Positions 1 to 7,930 of a DNA stretch of 33,002 nucleotides are shown piece after piece. The position numbers and the translations under genes are program-made. Numbering within the stretch: position 1 is the stretch's first letter; each line of letters starts with the position of its first letter. Location of the stretch: assembly GCA_030837345.1 (NCBI GenBank), contig JAUPKQ010000012.1:1-33002 (forward strand), given 5' to 3'. The notes under the pieces are model-generated. The model was not told where the DNA came from. It saw only the letters and a program-made list of their open reading frames with translations, and searched no databases. This stretch comes from Actinomycetota bacterium. Its GTDB lineage: Bacteria > Actinomycetota > Actinomycetes > Actinomycetales > Kineosporiaceae.

Positions 1-39
1 CCCAGCCCTTGGCCCTGGCCCTTCAGGGTGCGGGGAGCC

Positions 40-85
40 AGTGTGCGCAGTTGTCGTCGTCATCACGACGGTGATTGCACACGCT
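40..85. other. Imperfect stem-loop near the left window edge
   Basis: Nested inverted repeats: GTGTGC at 41-46 pairs with GCACAC at 77-82, and inside it CGTCGT at 55-60 pairs with ACGACG at 65-70 around a CATC loop. It has no T-tract. It could terminate a gene lying left of the window or be a structured leader. The upstream context is missing, so the role is open. Confidence 0.3.
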
Positions 86-239
86 GATTCCCTGCTGTCT
101 GCGAAGCGGGTTCACGACCCGGTCTCCAACTGTCGATCACCCACCCCTGTCGATCAGGTCGACGCATCCTGATACTCGGAAAGGCTCACCGGCTCCGCGA
201 CACGGTCGTGTCAGCGGGGGAGCGGTCCTCCACCGCCGA

Positions 240-266
240 TAACCTGCCGTGATCCGAGGAGGAGGG
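240..266 (+). promoter_or_regulatory. Candidate -10 box and strong ribosome binding site for the large membrane protein
   Basis: TAACCT at 240-245 matches the actinobacterial -10 pattern TANNNT and is identical to the hexamer before purK. It would start a transcript near 252. A long purine-rich Shine-Dalgarno (GAGGAGGAGGG, about 256-266) follows, about five bases before GTG 271, and this decides the start. I see no convincing -35. Confidence 0.45.
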
Positions 267-270
267 CGTT

Positions 271-3200
271 GTGGACCCCGAGGCACGGATCCGGCGGAGG
301 GAACGGCGCCACGCGGAACGGGCGGCCCTGACCGACCTCGCGCGCTGCCCGGCCTGCGGATCATCGCTGACCGCCCCACGGTGCGGCACCTGCGGCGTCG
401 ATCTCTCCGGCTCCCTCGCCCGGCAGTTGTGGGATGTGTCGACGAGAGCAGCAACTCTCCTCACCGAACGTGAGGCCCTGCTGGAGCGCCTGGAGTTGGA
501 GGCCGACGCCCGGGCGCGGGGACCGGGGACCTCGCGGGGACCGGAACCGGTGCGGGGACCGGGGACCTCGCGGGGACCGGAGATCTCGCGGGGACCGGAA
601 CCGGTGCGGGGACCGGAGATCCTGAGAGGGCCCGGGCCCGCCGGGGTGTCCCTGCGGCGGTCCCTCCTCGCCCGGATCGGCGTCCAGGGCGCTTTCGTGG
701 CGCTGGGGGCGTTGCTGCTGGCGGTGGCGGGGGTGCTGTTCCTCGTCGTGTCGTGGGACCGGCTGTCGCTCGGCACCCGCGCCCTGGTCATCGCGGTGAT
801 CACCGGTGCCGCGATGTCCGCCGCCGTCTGGCTGCGTCCCCACCTGGCCGAGACGGCGGAGGCGATCGGCGGCGTGGCCGTCGTCCTCGTTCTCGCGGAT
901 GCCTGGGCGGTCCGGGAGACGGGCCTGTTCGGGGCGGACCGGGTGGACGGCGCGGCGTACGGTGCCCTGGCCGCCACCGTGATCGCCGTGGTGCTTCTCG
1001 GCTGGGGGATCGCCGGCGGGGTCCGGGCCGGGTCCGTCGCGGCGTCGGTCGTCGGACCGGTCGTTCCCGTCCTTCTCGGGATCTGGCTGGCCGGTGACGG
1101 GTTCGAGGCCACCTGCCGCTCGGTGTGCCTCGGTCTGGTCGGCGCCGTCGTCGCGACGGTCGTCCGGCACCGGGCACCTCACTCATGGCAGGCCGAGCGG
1201 CAGGTTCTTCGCGTGGTGGCGGTCGCCGGCTGGGCCGCCGCGTTCGCCGGGAACCTCGTCCTCGTCGACCTGCCCGGCAGCGTGACGTCGCTCCTCGGCC
1301 TGCTCGCGGTCGCCGCCCTGCTCCAGATCGTCGCCGAGCCGAAGGCCACGGTCGCCGGACAGCTGTGGTCCGCCACCTGCGGGGCGGCCTCGGCGCTGGC
1401 GGCGGCCGAGTTCGGCCTGTTCTGCGTCGACCTGGTCGAACCCGGCAGCGTGTGGGGGCTGGCGCTCGCCCCGGCGCTGTCGTCCGGCCTCGCCTGGGCC
1501 CATCTGCGGTGGGCGGGCCGGGCCGGGGTCCTGCGGATGCTCGACCACCGGCGGACGACGTCCGCCGCGAGGGCCGTGTCCCTCCTGGTGACGACACCCG
1601 CCGCGGTCGTGACGGGGCTCCAGATCGTCTCGGTGGTCGTGGTAGCGGTCACGGACCCGTGGTCGGCGTCACCGGAGACGATCCTCGCCGACCTGACCGG
1701 GATCCGCGGTGGCGGGGGTCCGCTCGGTTCGGGGCCCGAAGCCGTGACCGTGCATCTCGCGGGCGTGATCGGCCTGATCGCCACGGCGGCGCTGCTCGGA
1801 TGCTCCCACCCTCACCGGTGGGCTCCCGCCGCCGCCGTCGTCGCGGAACTGGCCGCCGTCGGCGCGCCGTACTCGCCCCGGCTGACCGTTCCCCTCGTCG
1901 CCCCGCTCCTGATGGTCGTGTCCGTCGCGTCGGCGTTCGGGGCCCTGCAGGCGGGCGGACGCCGGCCGGTCGTGGCGCGCGCCTGTCGCGTGACGTCCGG
2001 GGTGGCGGGAGGTCTCGGCGTCCTCGTCGCCTGGGCCGTCCGCGAGACGAGCGTGCCCGCGACCCTGGCCGGAGTGGGTGGTCTCCTGCTCGTCCGGCTC
2101 ATCGCGCACGGGCCGGCCAGGGCGTGGTGCCTCGGCGGCTCGGTGGCCGGTACGGCGGCGGCGGCAGGGGCCGTCGCCGGGATCGCCGGGTGGCCCCTCC
2201 CCGACCGCCTCGTCGTCGCGGCCGTCGTCGCGGGGGTACTCGCCGCCGCGGCCGTCGCGGTGCCCCTCGGGCCCTCGGACGACGTCAGCACCAGCCTGGC
2301 GGAACGGCGTGCCGCCGCCTTCGCGGGGCTGGGCGTCACCGCCGTCGGGGTGGTGGCCTCGCTGGACGCGCCGTTCGAGCCCGGGCGCCTCGCGGTCGTG
2401 CTCACCGCCGTCCTCGTGGTCGCCCTGAGCGGTGCGGCACGTCGTCCGGCGACCGCGCCCGCGGGGCCGGAGCCGCCGGTGGTGTTCGCCGCCGTCGTGG
2501 CGCCGCTCGCCTCGGCGGCCTCGGCGTCGGCGGGCGCCGCGTTCCGCGCGGACCTCCCGGACCTGCCCCTCGCTCTCGTCGCGGCCGGGGTCGTCATGCT
2601 GAGCGGGGCGGGCGTCGCCCTCTTCGGCCTGCGGCTCCCGGACGATGTGCGGCGCCGCCCGGCGGAGCTCGGCGCCGTCGTCACCGGGGTCCTCGTCCTC
2701 CTCGCCGGAGTGCTCACCGTCGACGCGCACCGGAACTGGCTGCTCTGGCTCCTTCTGGGTGCCGGTGCGACCGCGGCGGCCGTCCCGGCCGACCGCAGAC
2801 GGTGGGGCTGGGCCGGGTGGGTGCTGCTCACGCTGTCGAGCTGGGCGCGCCTCTTCGACGCCGGGATCGAACTGGTCGAGGCCTACACGGTTCCCCCGGC
2901 GATGGTCCTGCTCGCCGTCGCCGCCGTCCGGTCGTGGCATGACCGCTCCGTGGACTCCGGGCCGCGACTGGACTCCCGGCGGCACCTGGTCCCTGGGCTG
3001 ACACTCGCTCTTCTCCCGAGTCTCGTCGCCTCCCAGGAGGGATCCGCCTGGCGCCCGGCGGCCCTGCTCGTGCTCGCCGGGGCCGGACTCGTGCTCGCCG
3101 GGCTGGTGCTCGCCGGGGGCGGGCCGGTGACGGCGTGGCGCGTGGACGCCGTCCGGGACGTCGCCTTCGCAGCCTCGACGATCCTGGCGGCCGGGGTCGC

Positions 3201-4140
3201 CCTCCTCCGTCCGCTGACCGCAGTCCTCAGTCCCTCGTGGGGTCGTGGGTCCGGTGGTTCCCGCGTGGCGTGGTCCGATGCCGTGGCCTGGTCCGATGTC
3301 GAGATCTGGTCGCTTCCGGGCGCCTTCTTGCTGGTCGCGGCGGGGCTGCTGGTCTGGCGGACACCCACCGGAGCGACTCCCGCCGGGGCGGCACCCGCCC
3401 GGGCGACGCTGATGGAGACGCTCCAGGTCCGGCGGCGCTGCGCGGCCCTGCCCGCCGTGGTGGCAGCCGCTCTCCCGGGCCTGCTCGCGGTGGTCGTCGC
3501 CGGGGACGGGGCCGGACCGGGAGCGAGCGAGGTGACGGTCGTCCGCGCCTCGGCGCTCCTCTTGGGCGGCGGTCTGCTCGCCGTCGTCCGCGCGATCCGG
3601 CCGAGAGCGGCGCTGCTGACGTGGCCCACGGGGCGAGCCGCGAGCGCCGTGACGCTCGTGGCGGCCTGGGCGGGGTGGCGGGCGGGGATCGCCGTTCCCG
3701 AGGCGTGGACCGTACCCGCCTCGGTGGTGCTGCTCGCGGTCGGCGTCCTCGGCCAGCGCCGTGTGCCGGACCTCGGGTCGTGGCGGGCCCTCGGCCCGGG
3801 CGTCGCGCTGTTGCTCGTTCCGTCCCTGCTGCTCGCAGCCCGGGCGGGTGGGGACGATCACCGGCTGGCGCGGATCCTCCTGCTCACGGGGGTGGCGGCG
3901 GCCGTCGTCGTCGCCGGGGGAGTCGGTCGACGCCGGGCGCCCGTCGTCCTCGGCGGTCTGGTGCTGGTGGCGCACGCCGTCGTGCAGCTGGCGCCGTGGG
4001 CGGTCAGCACGGTCGCGGGGCTGCCGCGGTGGGTCGTCCTCGGCGCTGTCGGGACCGCCCTGCTGGCGCTCGGCGCCACCTACGAGTGGCAGTTGCGGGA
4101 GATCCGTCAGCTTCGGGGGCGGATCAGCGCTCTTCGGTGA
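271..4140 (+). CDS. Giant polytopic membrane protein with N-terminal zinc ribbon
   Basis: Predicted 1289-residue integral membrane protein of unknown function. Near the N-terminus two CxxC pairs (C26/C29 and C38/C41, in CPACG and CGTCG) form a treble-clef or zinc-ribbon-like site. A charged, possibly coiled segment follows (about 55-82), then seven RGPxxx hexapeptide repeats (83-124). From about residue 132 to the end it is almost continuous Ala/Val/Leu-rich hydrophobic segments, well over twenty possible membrane spans, separated by short Arg-rich loops. I see no catalytic motif, ATPase site or transporter signature. It ends in a short basic tail. GTG 271 is chosen for its very strong Shine-Dalgarno. 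The 3' end overlaps the convergent gtrA gene by 17 bp. Actinobacteria encode similar zinc-ribbon, many-span proteins annotated only as integral membrane proteins, so a function cannot be given. The coding assignment is secure because the frame is open for 3.9 kb with uniform codon bias. Confidence 0.85.
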   Translation: MDPEARIRRRERRHAERAALTDLARCPACGSSLTAPRCGTCGVDLSGSLARQLWDVSTRAATLLTEREALLERLELEADARARGPGTSRGPEPVRGPGTSRGPEISRGPEPVRGPEILRGPGPAGVSLRRSLLARIGVQGAFVALGALLLAVAGVLFLVVSWDRLSLGTRALVIAVITGAAMSAAVWLRPHLAETAEAIGGVAVVLVLADAWAVRETGLFGADRVDGAAYGALAATVIAVVLLGWGIAGGVRAGSVAASVVGPVVPVLLGIWLAGDGFEATCRSVCLGLVGAVVATVVRHRAPHSWQAERQVLRVVAVAGWAAAFAGNLVLVDLPGSVTSLLGLLAVAALLQIVAEPKATVAGQLWSATCGAASALAAAEFGLFCVDLVEPGSVWGLALAPALSSGLAWAHLRWAGRAGVLRMLDHRRTTSAARAVSLLVTTPAAVVTGLQIVSVVVVAVTDPWSASPETILADLTGIRGGGGPLGSGPEAVTVHLAGVIGLIATAALLGCSHPHRWAPAAAVVAELAAVGAPYSPRLTVPLVAPLLMVVSVASAFGALQAGGRRPVVARACRVTSGVAGGLGVLVAWAVRETSVPATLAGVGGLLLVRLIAHGPARAWCLGGSVAGTAAAAGAVAGIAGWPLPDRLVVAAVVAGVLAAAAVAVPLGPSDDVSTSLAERRAAAFAGLGVTAVGVVASLDAPFEPGRLAVVLTAVLVVALSGAARRPATAPAGPEPPVVFAAVVAPLASAASASAGAAFRADLPDLPLALVAAGVVMLSGAGVALFGLRLPDDVRRRPAELGAVVTGVLVLLAGVLTVDAHRNWLLWLLLGAGATAAAVPADRRRWGWAGWVLLTLSSWARLFDAGIELVEAYTVPPAMVLLAVAAVRSWHDRSVDSGPRLDSRRHLVPGLTLALLPSLVASQEGSAWRPAALLVLAGAGLVLAGLVLAGGGPVTAWRVDAVRDVAFAASTILAAGVALLRPLTAVLSPSWGRGSGGSRVAWSDAVAWSDVEIWSLPGAFLLVAAGLLVWRTPTGATPAGAAPARATLMETLQVRRRCAALPAVVAAALPGLLAVVVAGDGAGPGASEVTVVRASALLLGGGLLAVVRAIRPRAALLTWPTGRAASAVTLVAAWAGWRAGIAVPEAWTVPASVVLLAVGVLGQRRVPDLGSWRALGPGVALLLVPSLLLAARAGGDDHRLARILLLTGVAAAVVVAGGVGRRRAPVVLGGLVLVAHAVVQLAPWAVSTVAGLPRWVVLGAVGTALLALGATYEWQLREIRQLRGRISALR
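517..642 (+). repeat. In-frame 18-nt tandem repeat (seven units) encoding RGPxxx hexapeptides
   Basis: Seven consecutive 18-nt units encode RGPGTS, RGPEPV, RGPGTS, RGPEIS, RGPEPV, RGPEIL and RGPGPA. The shared core is near CGGGGACCGG and the variation falls in the second half of each unit. The array links the zinc-ribbon head to the membrane region of the 271-4140 protein. The unit length is a multiple of three, so gain or loss of units would keep the frame. Confidence 0.9.
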
Positions 4141-4690
4141 CCGGTGTCCCGTTCTGCTCGCCCGGCGATACCTGGTCGTCGTCCGCGGCGGTCTCACGCA
4201 TCTCCGTGAAGACGAACTGCCGGTAGGCCCAGAAGCGGAAGAGGGTGCCCAGCGCGAGGCCGATGACGCTCCCGCTGATGTTGTCGGCGAGGGCGGACTG
4301 CAGGCCGAGGACGTAGTGCGAGAACCACAGGCATCCGACCGAGATCAGGAGGCCGCCCACGTTCATCACGACGAACAGGACGAACTCGGCCTGGATCGCG
4401 GCTCGCCGCCGGTGCCGGAAGGTCCAGTAGCGGTTCCCGATCCAGGCGACGACGGTGGCGACGGCGACCGAGATGACCTTCGAGAGGAGGGGTTTGTGCG
4501 CGAGCGGCGCGTCCGTCGCCGGCCAGACGCCGGTGCGGAGCACGTTGTAGACATAGAGGTCGACGACGTAAGCGATGGCGCCGACGGCACCGAACTTGAC
4601 CATTTCTCGGTAGACGACGTCAACGGCTCCGCGGAGCGCCCTGGTCCAGCGCAACCTGGACCGGCGTGCCGGCGCCTCGTCCGTGGTCAT
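4124..4690 (-). CDS. GtrA-family membrane protein
   Basis: About 188 residues with four membrane segments. The GtrA-type core begins at VKFGAVGAIAYVVDLYVYNVL. It contains NRYWTFRHRRRA between spans two and three, and near the end FRFWAYRQFVF, both typical of the family. GtrA-like proteins are small membrane proteins thought to help move polyprenyl-linked sugars across the membrane for cell-surface polysaccharides, which suits the neighbouring locus. The start is uncertain. ATG 4690 gives a normal family length but has no clear Shine-Dalgarno. GTG 4858, in frame upstream, has one (GGGGAGCAGGA) but would add about 56 Ala/Pro-rich residues whose third codon positions are unusually A/T rich for this genome. 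I prefer 4690. The 3' end overlaps the large membrane protein gene by 17 bp, tail to tail. Confidence 0.85.
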   Translation of the reverse strand: MTTDEAPARRSRLRWTRALRGAVDVVYREMVKFGAVGAIAYVVDLYVYNVLRTGVWPATDAPLAHKPLLSKVISVAVATVVAWIGNRYWTFRHRRRAAIQAEFVLFVVMNVGGLLISVGCLWFSHYVLGLQSALADNISGSVIGLALGTLFRFWAYRQFVFTEMRETAADDDQVSPGEQNGTPVTEER

Positions 4691-4938
4691 CTCAAGAGAG
4701 AGGTCACACGCTGACGACGTGGCCTCCGGGGCCGGGGCCGTGGCTCGGGCCGCGGCTTGGGCTGGGGCTGGGACCGAAGCTGGAGCTGGGGCTGGGAGTG
4801 GCGTCGTCGCTCGGTCCTGGGTCACTGACTGCTGGCGCGTCGTCCTGTTCAAGGCCACGTCGAATCCTGCTCCCCTCGGCGGCTGGTACCGCCTCGGCGC
4901 TGGCTGGCTGTGAGCTGCGCCCCTCCCCGTCCCGAAAG

Positions 4939-4966
4939 AGGTTACCCGCAGTCGCCGGGGTAACCT
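4939..4966. promoter_or_regulatory. Palindrome with mirrored -10 boxes between gtrA and purK
   Basis: AGGTTACCC at 4939-4947 and GGGTAACCT at 4958-4966 are perfect 9-bp inverted arms around a 10-nt spacer. TAACCT (4961-4966) lies six bases before the purK GTG at 4973, the spacing of a leaderless actinobacterial promoter. The same hexamer occurs on the minus strand (4944-4939), pointing toward gtrA. The palindrome may be an operator over two divergent promoters. No regulator is identified in the window. Confidence 0.5.
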
Positions 4967-4972
4967 GCGCCA

Positions 4973-6169
4973 GTGCCCCATCTTGAGCGCCCTTCTGGTG
5001 GCTTCCCGGTCGTCGGCATCGTCGGCGGCGGCCAGCTGGCCCGGATGACGCAACCCGCTGCTATTGCCCTGGGCATTCGTCTGCGTCTGTTGGCCGAGGA
5101 CTCGGCATCGAGCGCGGCTCAGGTAATCCCCGACACCCAGGTGGGGGAACCGCATGACGCCGTCGGGGTGACCGCCTTCGCCCACACGTGTGACGTGCTC
5201 ACGTTCGATCACGAGCATGTGCCGACGCCGGTGCTGAGATCGATCGAGGCCGAAGGGATCGTCGTCCGGCCCGGAGCCGACGCCCTGGAACACGCTTCGG
5301 ACAAAGCGGTCATGCGAAGCCGCTTGACGGAACTTGGTGTCCCCTGTCCGCGCTGGCGGCTCGTGACGGAACTCACGGAGCTGGAGGAGTTCGGCGACGA
5401 GGTGGGCTGGCCGCTGGTGCTCAAGACACCGCGGGGTGGATACGACGGCAAGGGCGTCCTGGTCCTGGACTCGCTCGACGAGGCGAAGGACTGGCTCGAC
5501 CGCGCCCACCGGCCGGACGCCGATCACGCTCCGGTGCTGCTCGCCGAGGAGCTCGTCTCCTTCCGGCGGGAGCTCGCCGCTCTCGTGGCGCGCAGCCCGT
5601 CCGGTCAGGCGGCGGCCTGGCCGGTCGTCGAGACCCTCCAGACCGACGGGGTCTGCCGTGAGGTCGTGGCCCCCGCGCCGGGTCTCGCGCCGGAAACGGC
5701 GGTCGCGGCGACGGAGATCGCCTTGCGGATCGCGGGTGAGCTGGGCGTCGTCGGGGTCCTCGCCGTCGAGATGTTCGAGGTGGACGGCCCGGACGGGGTG
5801 CCGTCCGTCGTCGTCAACGAGCTGGCGATGCGGCCTCACAACTCCGGTCACTGGAGCATGGACGGCGCGGTGACCGGTCAGTTCGAGCAGCATCTGCGGG
5901 CGGTGCTCGACCTCCCGCTGGGGGATCCCCGGCCGAGGGCGCCGTGGTCGGTGATGGTCAACGTCCTCGGAGGGGAGCATGCGGAGCTGTACTCCGCCTA
6001 CCTCCACGTCATGGCCCGGGATCCTGGGGTCAAGGTGCACCTGTACGGCAAGGAAGTCCGTCCGGGCCGGAAGATCGGGCACGTGACCGTGTCGGGCGAC
6101 GACCTGGACGACGTCCGGGCCCGTGCCCGTCACGCGGCGGACTTCATCACGGGAATCATCGACGAGTGA
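4973..6169 (+). CDS. purK: N5-carboxyaminoimidazole ribonucleotide synthase PurK
   Basis: ATP-grasp enzyme of 398 residues that makes N5-CAIR from AIR, ATP and bicarbonate in purine biosynthesis; cytosolic. The N-terminal pre-ATP-grasp fold shows [11 protein letters not shown] at residues 15-25. The central ATP-grasp region has [13 protein letters not shown] (glycine-rich ATP loop) and [17 protein letters not shown]. Metal- and substrate-site residues follow in VEMFEV and [13 protein letters not shown], the family hallmark for purine ribonucleotide binding. The length is normal for actinobacterial PurK. The GTG start leaves essentially no leader after the TAACCT -10 box, so the mRNA is probably leaderless. 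purE begins 22 bp downstream, an operon order common in actinobacteria. Regulation may act through the palindrome overlapping the promoter. Confidence 0.96.
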   Translation: MPHLERPSGGFPVVGIVGGGQLARMTQPAAIALGIRLRLLAEDSASSAAQVIPDTQVGEPHDAVGVTAFAHTCDVLTFDHEHVPTPVLRSIEAEGIVVRPGADALEHASDKAVMRSRLTELGVPCPRWRLVTELTELEEFGDEVGWPLVLKTPRGGYDGKGVLVLDSLDEAKDWLDRAHRPDADHAPVLLAEELVSFRRELAALVARSPSGQAAAWPVVETLQTDGVCREVVAPAPGLAPETAVAATEIALRIAGELGVVGVLAVEMFEVDGPDGVPSVVVNELAMRPHNSGHWSMDGAVTGQFEQHLRAVLDLPLGDPRPRAPWSVMVNVLGGEHAELYSAYLHVMARDPGVKVHLYGKEVRPGRKIGHVTVSGDDLDDVRARARHAADFITGIIDE

Positions 6170-6191
6170 ACCGACGAGTGAGGGGAACACC

Positions 6192-6737
6192 ATGAGCGGC
6201 GGCCCGGTGGTGGGCGTGGTGATGGGGTCGGACTCCGACTGGCCGGTGATGGAGCAGGCCGCGAAGGCCCTGGAGGAGTTCGGGGTCGAGTACGAGGCCG
6301 ACGTCGTCTCCGCGCACCGGATGCCGGTGCAGATGATCGAGTACGGCCGGTCGGCCCACGACCGGGGGCTGAAGGTGATCGTCGCTGGGGCCGGAGGGGC
6401 GGCCCACCTTCCGGGCATGCTCGCCGCGGTGACCCCGCTTCCGGTGATCGGGGTTCCCGTCCCGCTGCGCCATCTGGACGGCATGGACTCGTTGCTGTCG
6501 ATCGTGCAGATGCCGGCCGGGGTGCCTGTGGCCACCGTCTCCGTGGCCGGTGCCCGCAACGCCGGGCTGCTCGCCGTCCGGATGCTCGCGGCCGGGACGG
6601 ACGACGAGTCGGCGCGGCTGCGGACGGCGATGCTCGCTTTTCAGGACTCTTTGCGCGAGCAGGCCACCGTGAAGGGTGAACGCCTGCGGGTGCGGCGGTC
6701 GGGTGCCGCGGGCTTGGGATTCACTCCGGGGAGATGA
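6192..6737 (+). CDS. purE: N5-CAIR mutase PurE (class I)
   Basis: 181-residue enzyme that converts N5-CAIR, the PurK product, to CAIR. The class I signature is clear: [12 protein letters not shown] (phosphate and substrate loop) near residues 10-21, VVSAHRMP with the catalytic-site histidine, [15 protein letters not shown], and [12 protein letters not shown] 6192 is chosen because a GAGGGG Shine-Dalgarno sits just upstream and the protein then begins directly at the first beta strand. An earlier in-frame start would run back into purK. The C-terminal tail after [11 protein letters not shown] is a little longer than in most PurE proteins and looks unstructured. The pairing with purK shows the bacterial two-step route rather than the single-enzyme AIR carboxylase route. 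Confidence 0.96.
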   Translation: MSGGPVVGVVMGSDSDWPVMEQAAKALEEFGVEYEADVVSAHRMPVQMIEYGRSAHDRGLKVIVAGAGGAAHLPGMLAAVTPLPVIGVPVPLRHLDGMDSLLSIVQMPAGVPVATVSVAGARNAGLLAVRMLAAGTDDESARLRTAMLAFQDSLREQATVKGERLRVRRSGAAGLGFTPGR

Positions 6738-7028
6738 GGGAGATCGCCGCGGACGAGGCTCGGAACAAGAGCTGAACAGGGCTAAGTCGCCGATCGGCGG
6801 TAAGTCTCCGTGGTGCGTGGCGAGAACGGTCGAGTTGAGAGAGTTTCATCGTGGAAGCCTCTCGAAGAATTTTCAGAAGAAGGCCTGAGGGCGATGTCCC
6901 CGGGTCCGCGAGATCATGACCCACCTGCGGGATCGCTGTGGACTGCAGGTTTGGCGGATACATGCTCGAATGCAATTGCCTGAGGCCACTAAGATCTTTC
7001 GTGTCGTTTCCCCTGGTTTCGGTGGGCA

Positions 7029-7058
7029 TTGCCGTTCCGATATCCGGTCCCTTAGGCT
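7029..7058 (+). promoter_or_regulatory. Promoter for the DUF4360 gene pair
   Basis: TTGCCG at 7029-7034 and TAGGCT at 7053-7058 are separated by 18 bp. This is the best -35/-10 pair I find in the window, and the -10 is the same hexamer as before galE. Transcription would begin near 7065, giving a leader of about 128 nt before ATG 7193. Confidence 0.5.
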
Positions 7059-7111
7059 CCCGCCACAGCTCGGCGTCGGACTGCCCAAGTTGACGATGCG
7101 GCCTGAAGACA

Positions 7112-7135
7112 CCATCAGTGACCCGATACTGATGG
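7112..7135. promoter_or_regulatory. 8-bp inverted repeat in the DUF4360 leader
   Basis: CCATCAGT at 7112-7119 and ACTGATGG at 7128-7135 are perfect arms around 8 nt. It lies about 50 bases downstream of the predicted transcription start and 58 bases before the ATG. It could be a repressor site or a leader hairpin. A second small hairpin, GGCAG-GACA-CTGCC, follows at about 7151-7164. Confidence 0.35.
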
Positions 7136-7192
7136 GCAAGGGCCGGTAACGGCAGGACACTGCCATTCTGGGTGAACGGGAGCACAAACCTC

Positions 7193-7876
7193 ATGACAAC
7201 ACGTCTGACAGGCATGCGTCGTGTCGGTCTCTTAATCTCGGCCGTCACAGTCGCCGTCATGGCCGGAGGCGTTTCCACGGCCTCCGGTGCCACGGCCGGG
7301 GCCACGGTAGATGCCGCGGCCCTTCCTTCCGACGCGGTCACCGCCAAGGTGGTGACGATGAACGGCTCCGGGTGCCCCGCCGGGACCGCGTCGGTCAGGG
7401 CGAACTCGGACAACACAGGTTTTGCGGTCACGTACAACCAGTACGTGGCGACCGCGGGTGCGGAGGCCGACAACGTCGATTTCCGCAAGAACTGCCAGCT
7501 CGCCGTCCAGCTGGGCATCCCCTCGGGCTTCACGTACGCGATCGCCCGGGCCGATTACTCCGGGTGGGGGCATCTGGCCACCGGCGCCACCGGTCTGCAG
7601 CGCGCCAACTACTACTTCCAGGGTGCGAGTAGCAACTCGTTCTCGGATCACAAGTTCACTGGTCCGTTCTCAGGCCGGTGGCAGGCCAGCGACGAGACCG
7701 ACATGGCGGAAATGGTGTACGCCCCCTGTGGGGAGACCCGTTTCCTCAACATCAACACTGAACTCCGGGTGAATGACGGATCAGCTGACCCCAAGACCAC
7801 CAGCGCCTTGTCGATGCGGTACGCCAGTGGTTCCGTCAGCACGATCTACAACCTCTCCTGGAAGCAGTGTCCCTGA
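7193..7876 (+). CDS. Secreted DUF4360 protein, copy 1
   Basis: 227-residue exported protein of the DUF4360 family, known from actinomycetes and fungi with no established function. A classical signal peptide is visible: basic RLTGMRR, then hydrophobic VGLLISAVTVAVMAG, and an Ala/Ser/Gly-rich exit near residues 30-36. The mature domain shows the family marks NGSGCPAGTASV (C61), DFRKNCQL (C101), GFTYAI, ANYYFQG, APCGETRFLNINTELRV (C179) and LSWKQCP (C226). The four conserved cysteines suggest two disulfides outside the cell. ATG 7193 is chosen over GTG 7172 because GGGAG lies about ten bases before it. A paralogue follows 54 bp downstream, so the two are probably one operon driven by the promoter at 7029-7058. 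Its function is unknown. Confidence 0.9.
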   Translation: MTTRLTGMRRVGLLISAVTVAVMAGGVSTASGATAGATVDAAALPSDAVTAKVVTMNGSGCPAGTASVRANSDNTGFAVTYNQYVATAGAEADNVDFRKNCQLAVQLGIPSGFTYAIARADYSGWGHLATGATGLQRANYYFQGASSNSFSDHKFTGPFSGRWQASDETDMAEMVYAPCGETRFLNINTELRVNDGSADPKTTSALSMRYASGSVSTIYNLSWKQCP

Positions 7877-7930
7877 CCCGCGGTCCGGTTTTCAGAGATC
7901 CGTCGCGGGAATTGAGATGAGGAGGCAGTC

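Larger units (their letters stand above)
6738..7192. other. 455-bp intergenic region, less GC-rich than its surroundings
   Basis: I see no convincing gene. Short open frames here lack codon bias and a ribosome site. The stretch is visibly richer in A/T (for example around 6840-7020). It holds a perfect 12-bp palindrome, CGCCGATCGGCG at 6788-6799, flanked by direct TAAGTC copies. It also carries a promoter (7029-7058) and an 8-bp inverted repeat (7112-7135) leading to the DUF4360 genes. A small untranslated RNA cannot be excluded. Confidence 0.6.

Noticed and set aside
517-642. Repeat array as a CRISPR
   Set aside because: The units are contiguous 18-mers without spacers and encode an in-frame hexapeptide repeat. 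No cas gene is near.
1669-4197. Long open frame on the minus strand opposite the giant membrane protein (842 codons)
   Set aside because: The translation is Arg/Gly/Pro/Asp-rich with no hydrophobic core or motif, the pattern of an antisense shadow in GC-rich DNA. The plus-strand frame has a strong ribosome site and membrane segments.
4691-6559. Minus-strand frame continuing upstream of gtrA through purK and purE
   Set aside because: It is antisense to clear PurK and PurE. Only the part below 4690 (perhaps 4858) reads as protein.
6916-7149. 77-codon open frame before the first DUF4360 gene
   Set aside because: It has no ribosome site, no codon bias and contains the predicted promoter. The translation is unremarkable.
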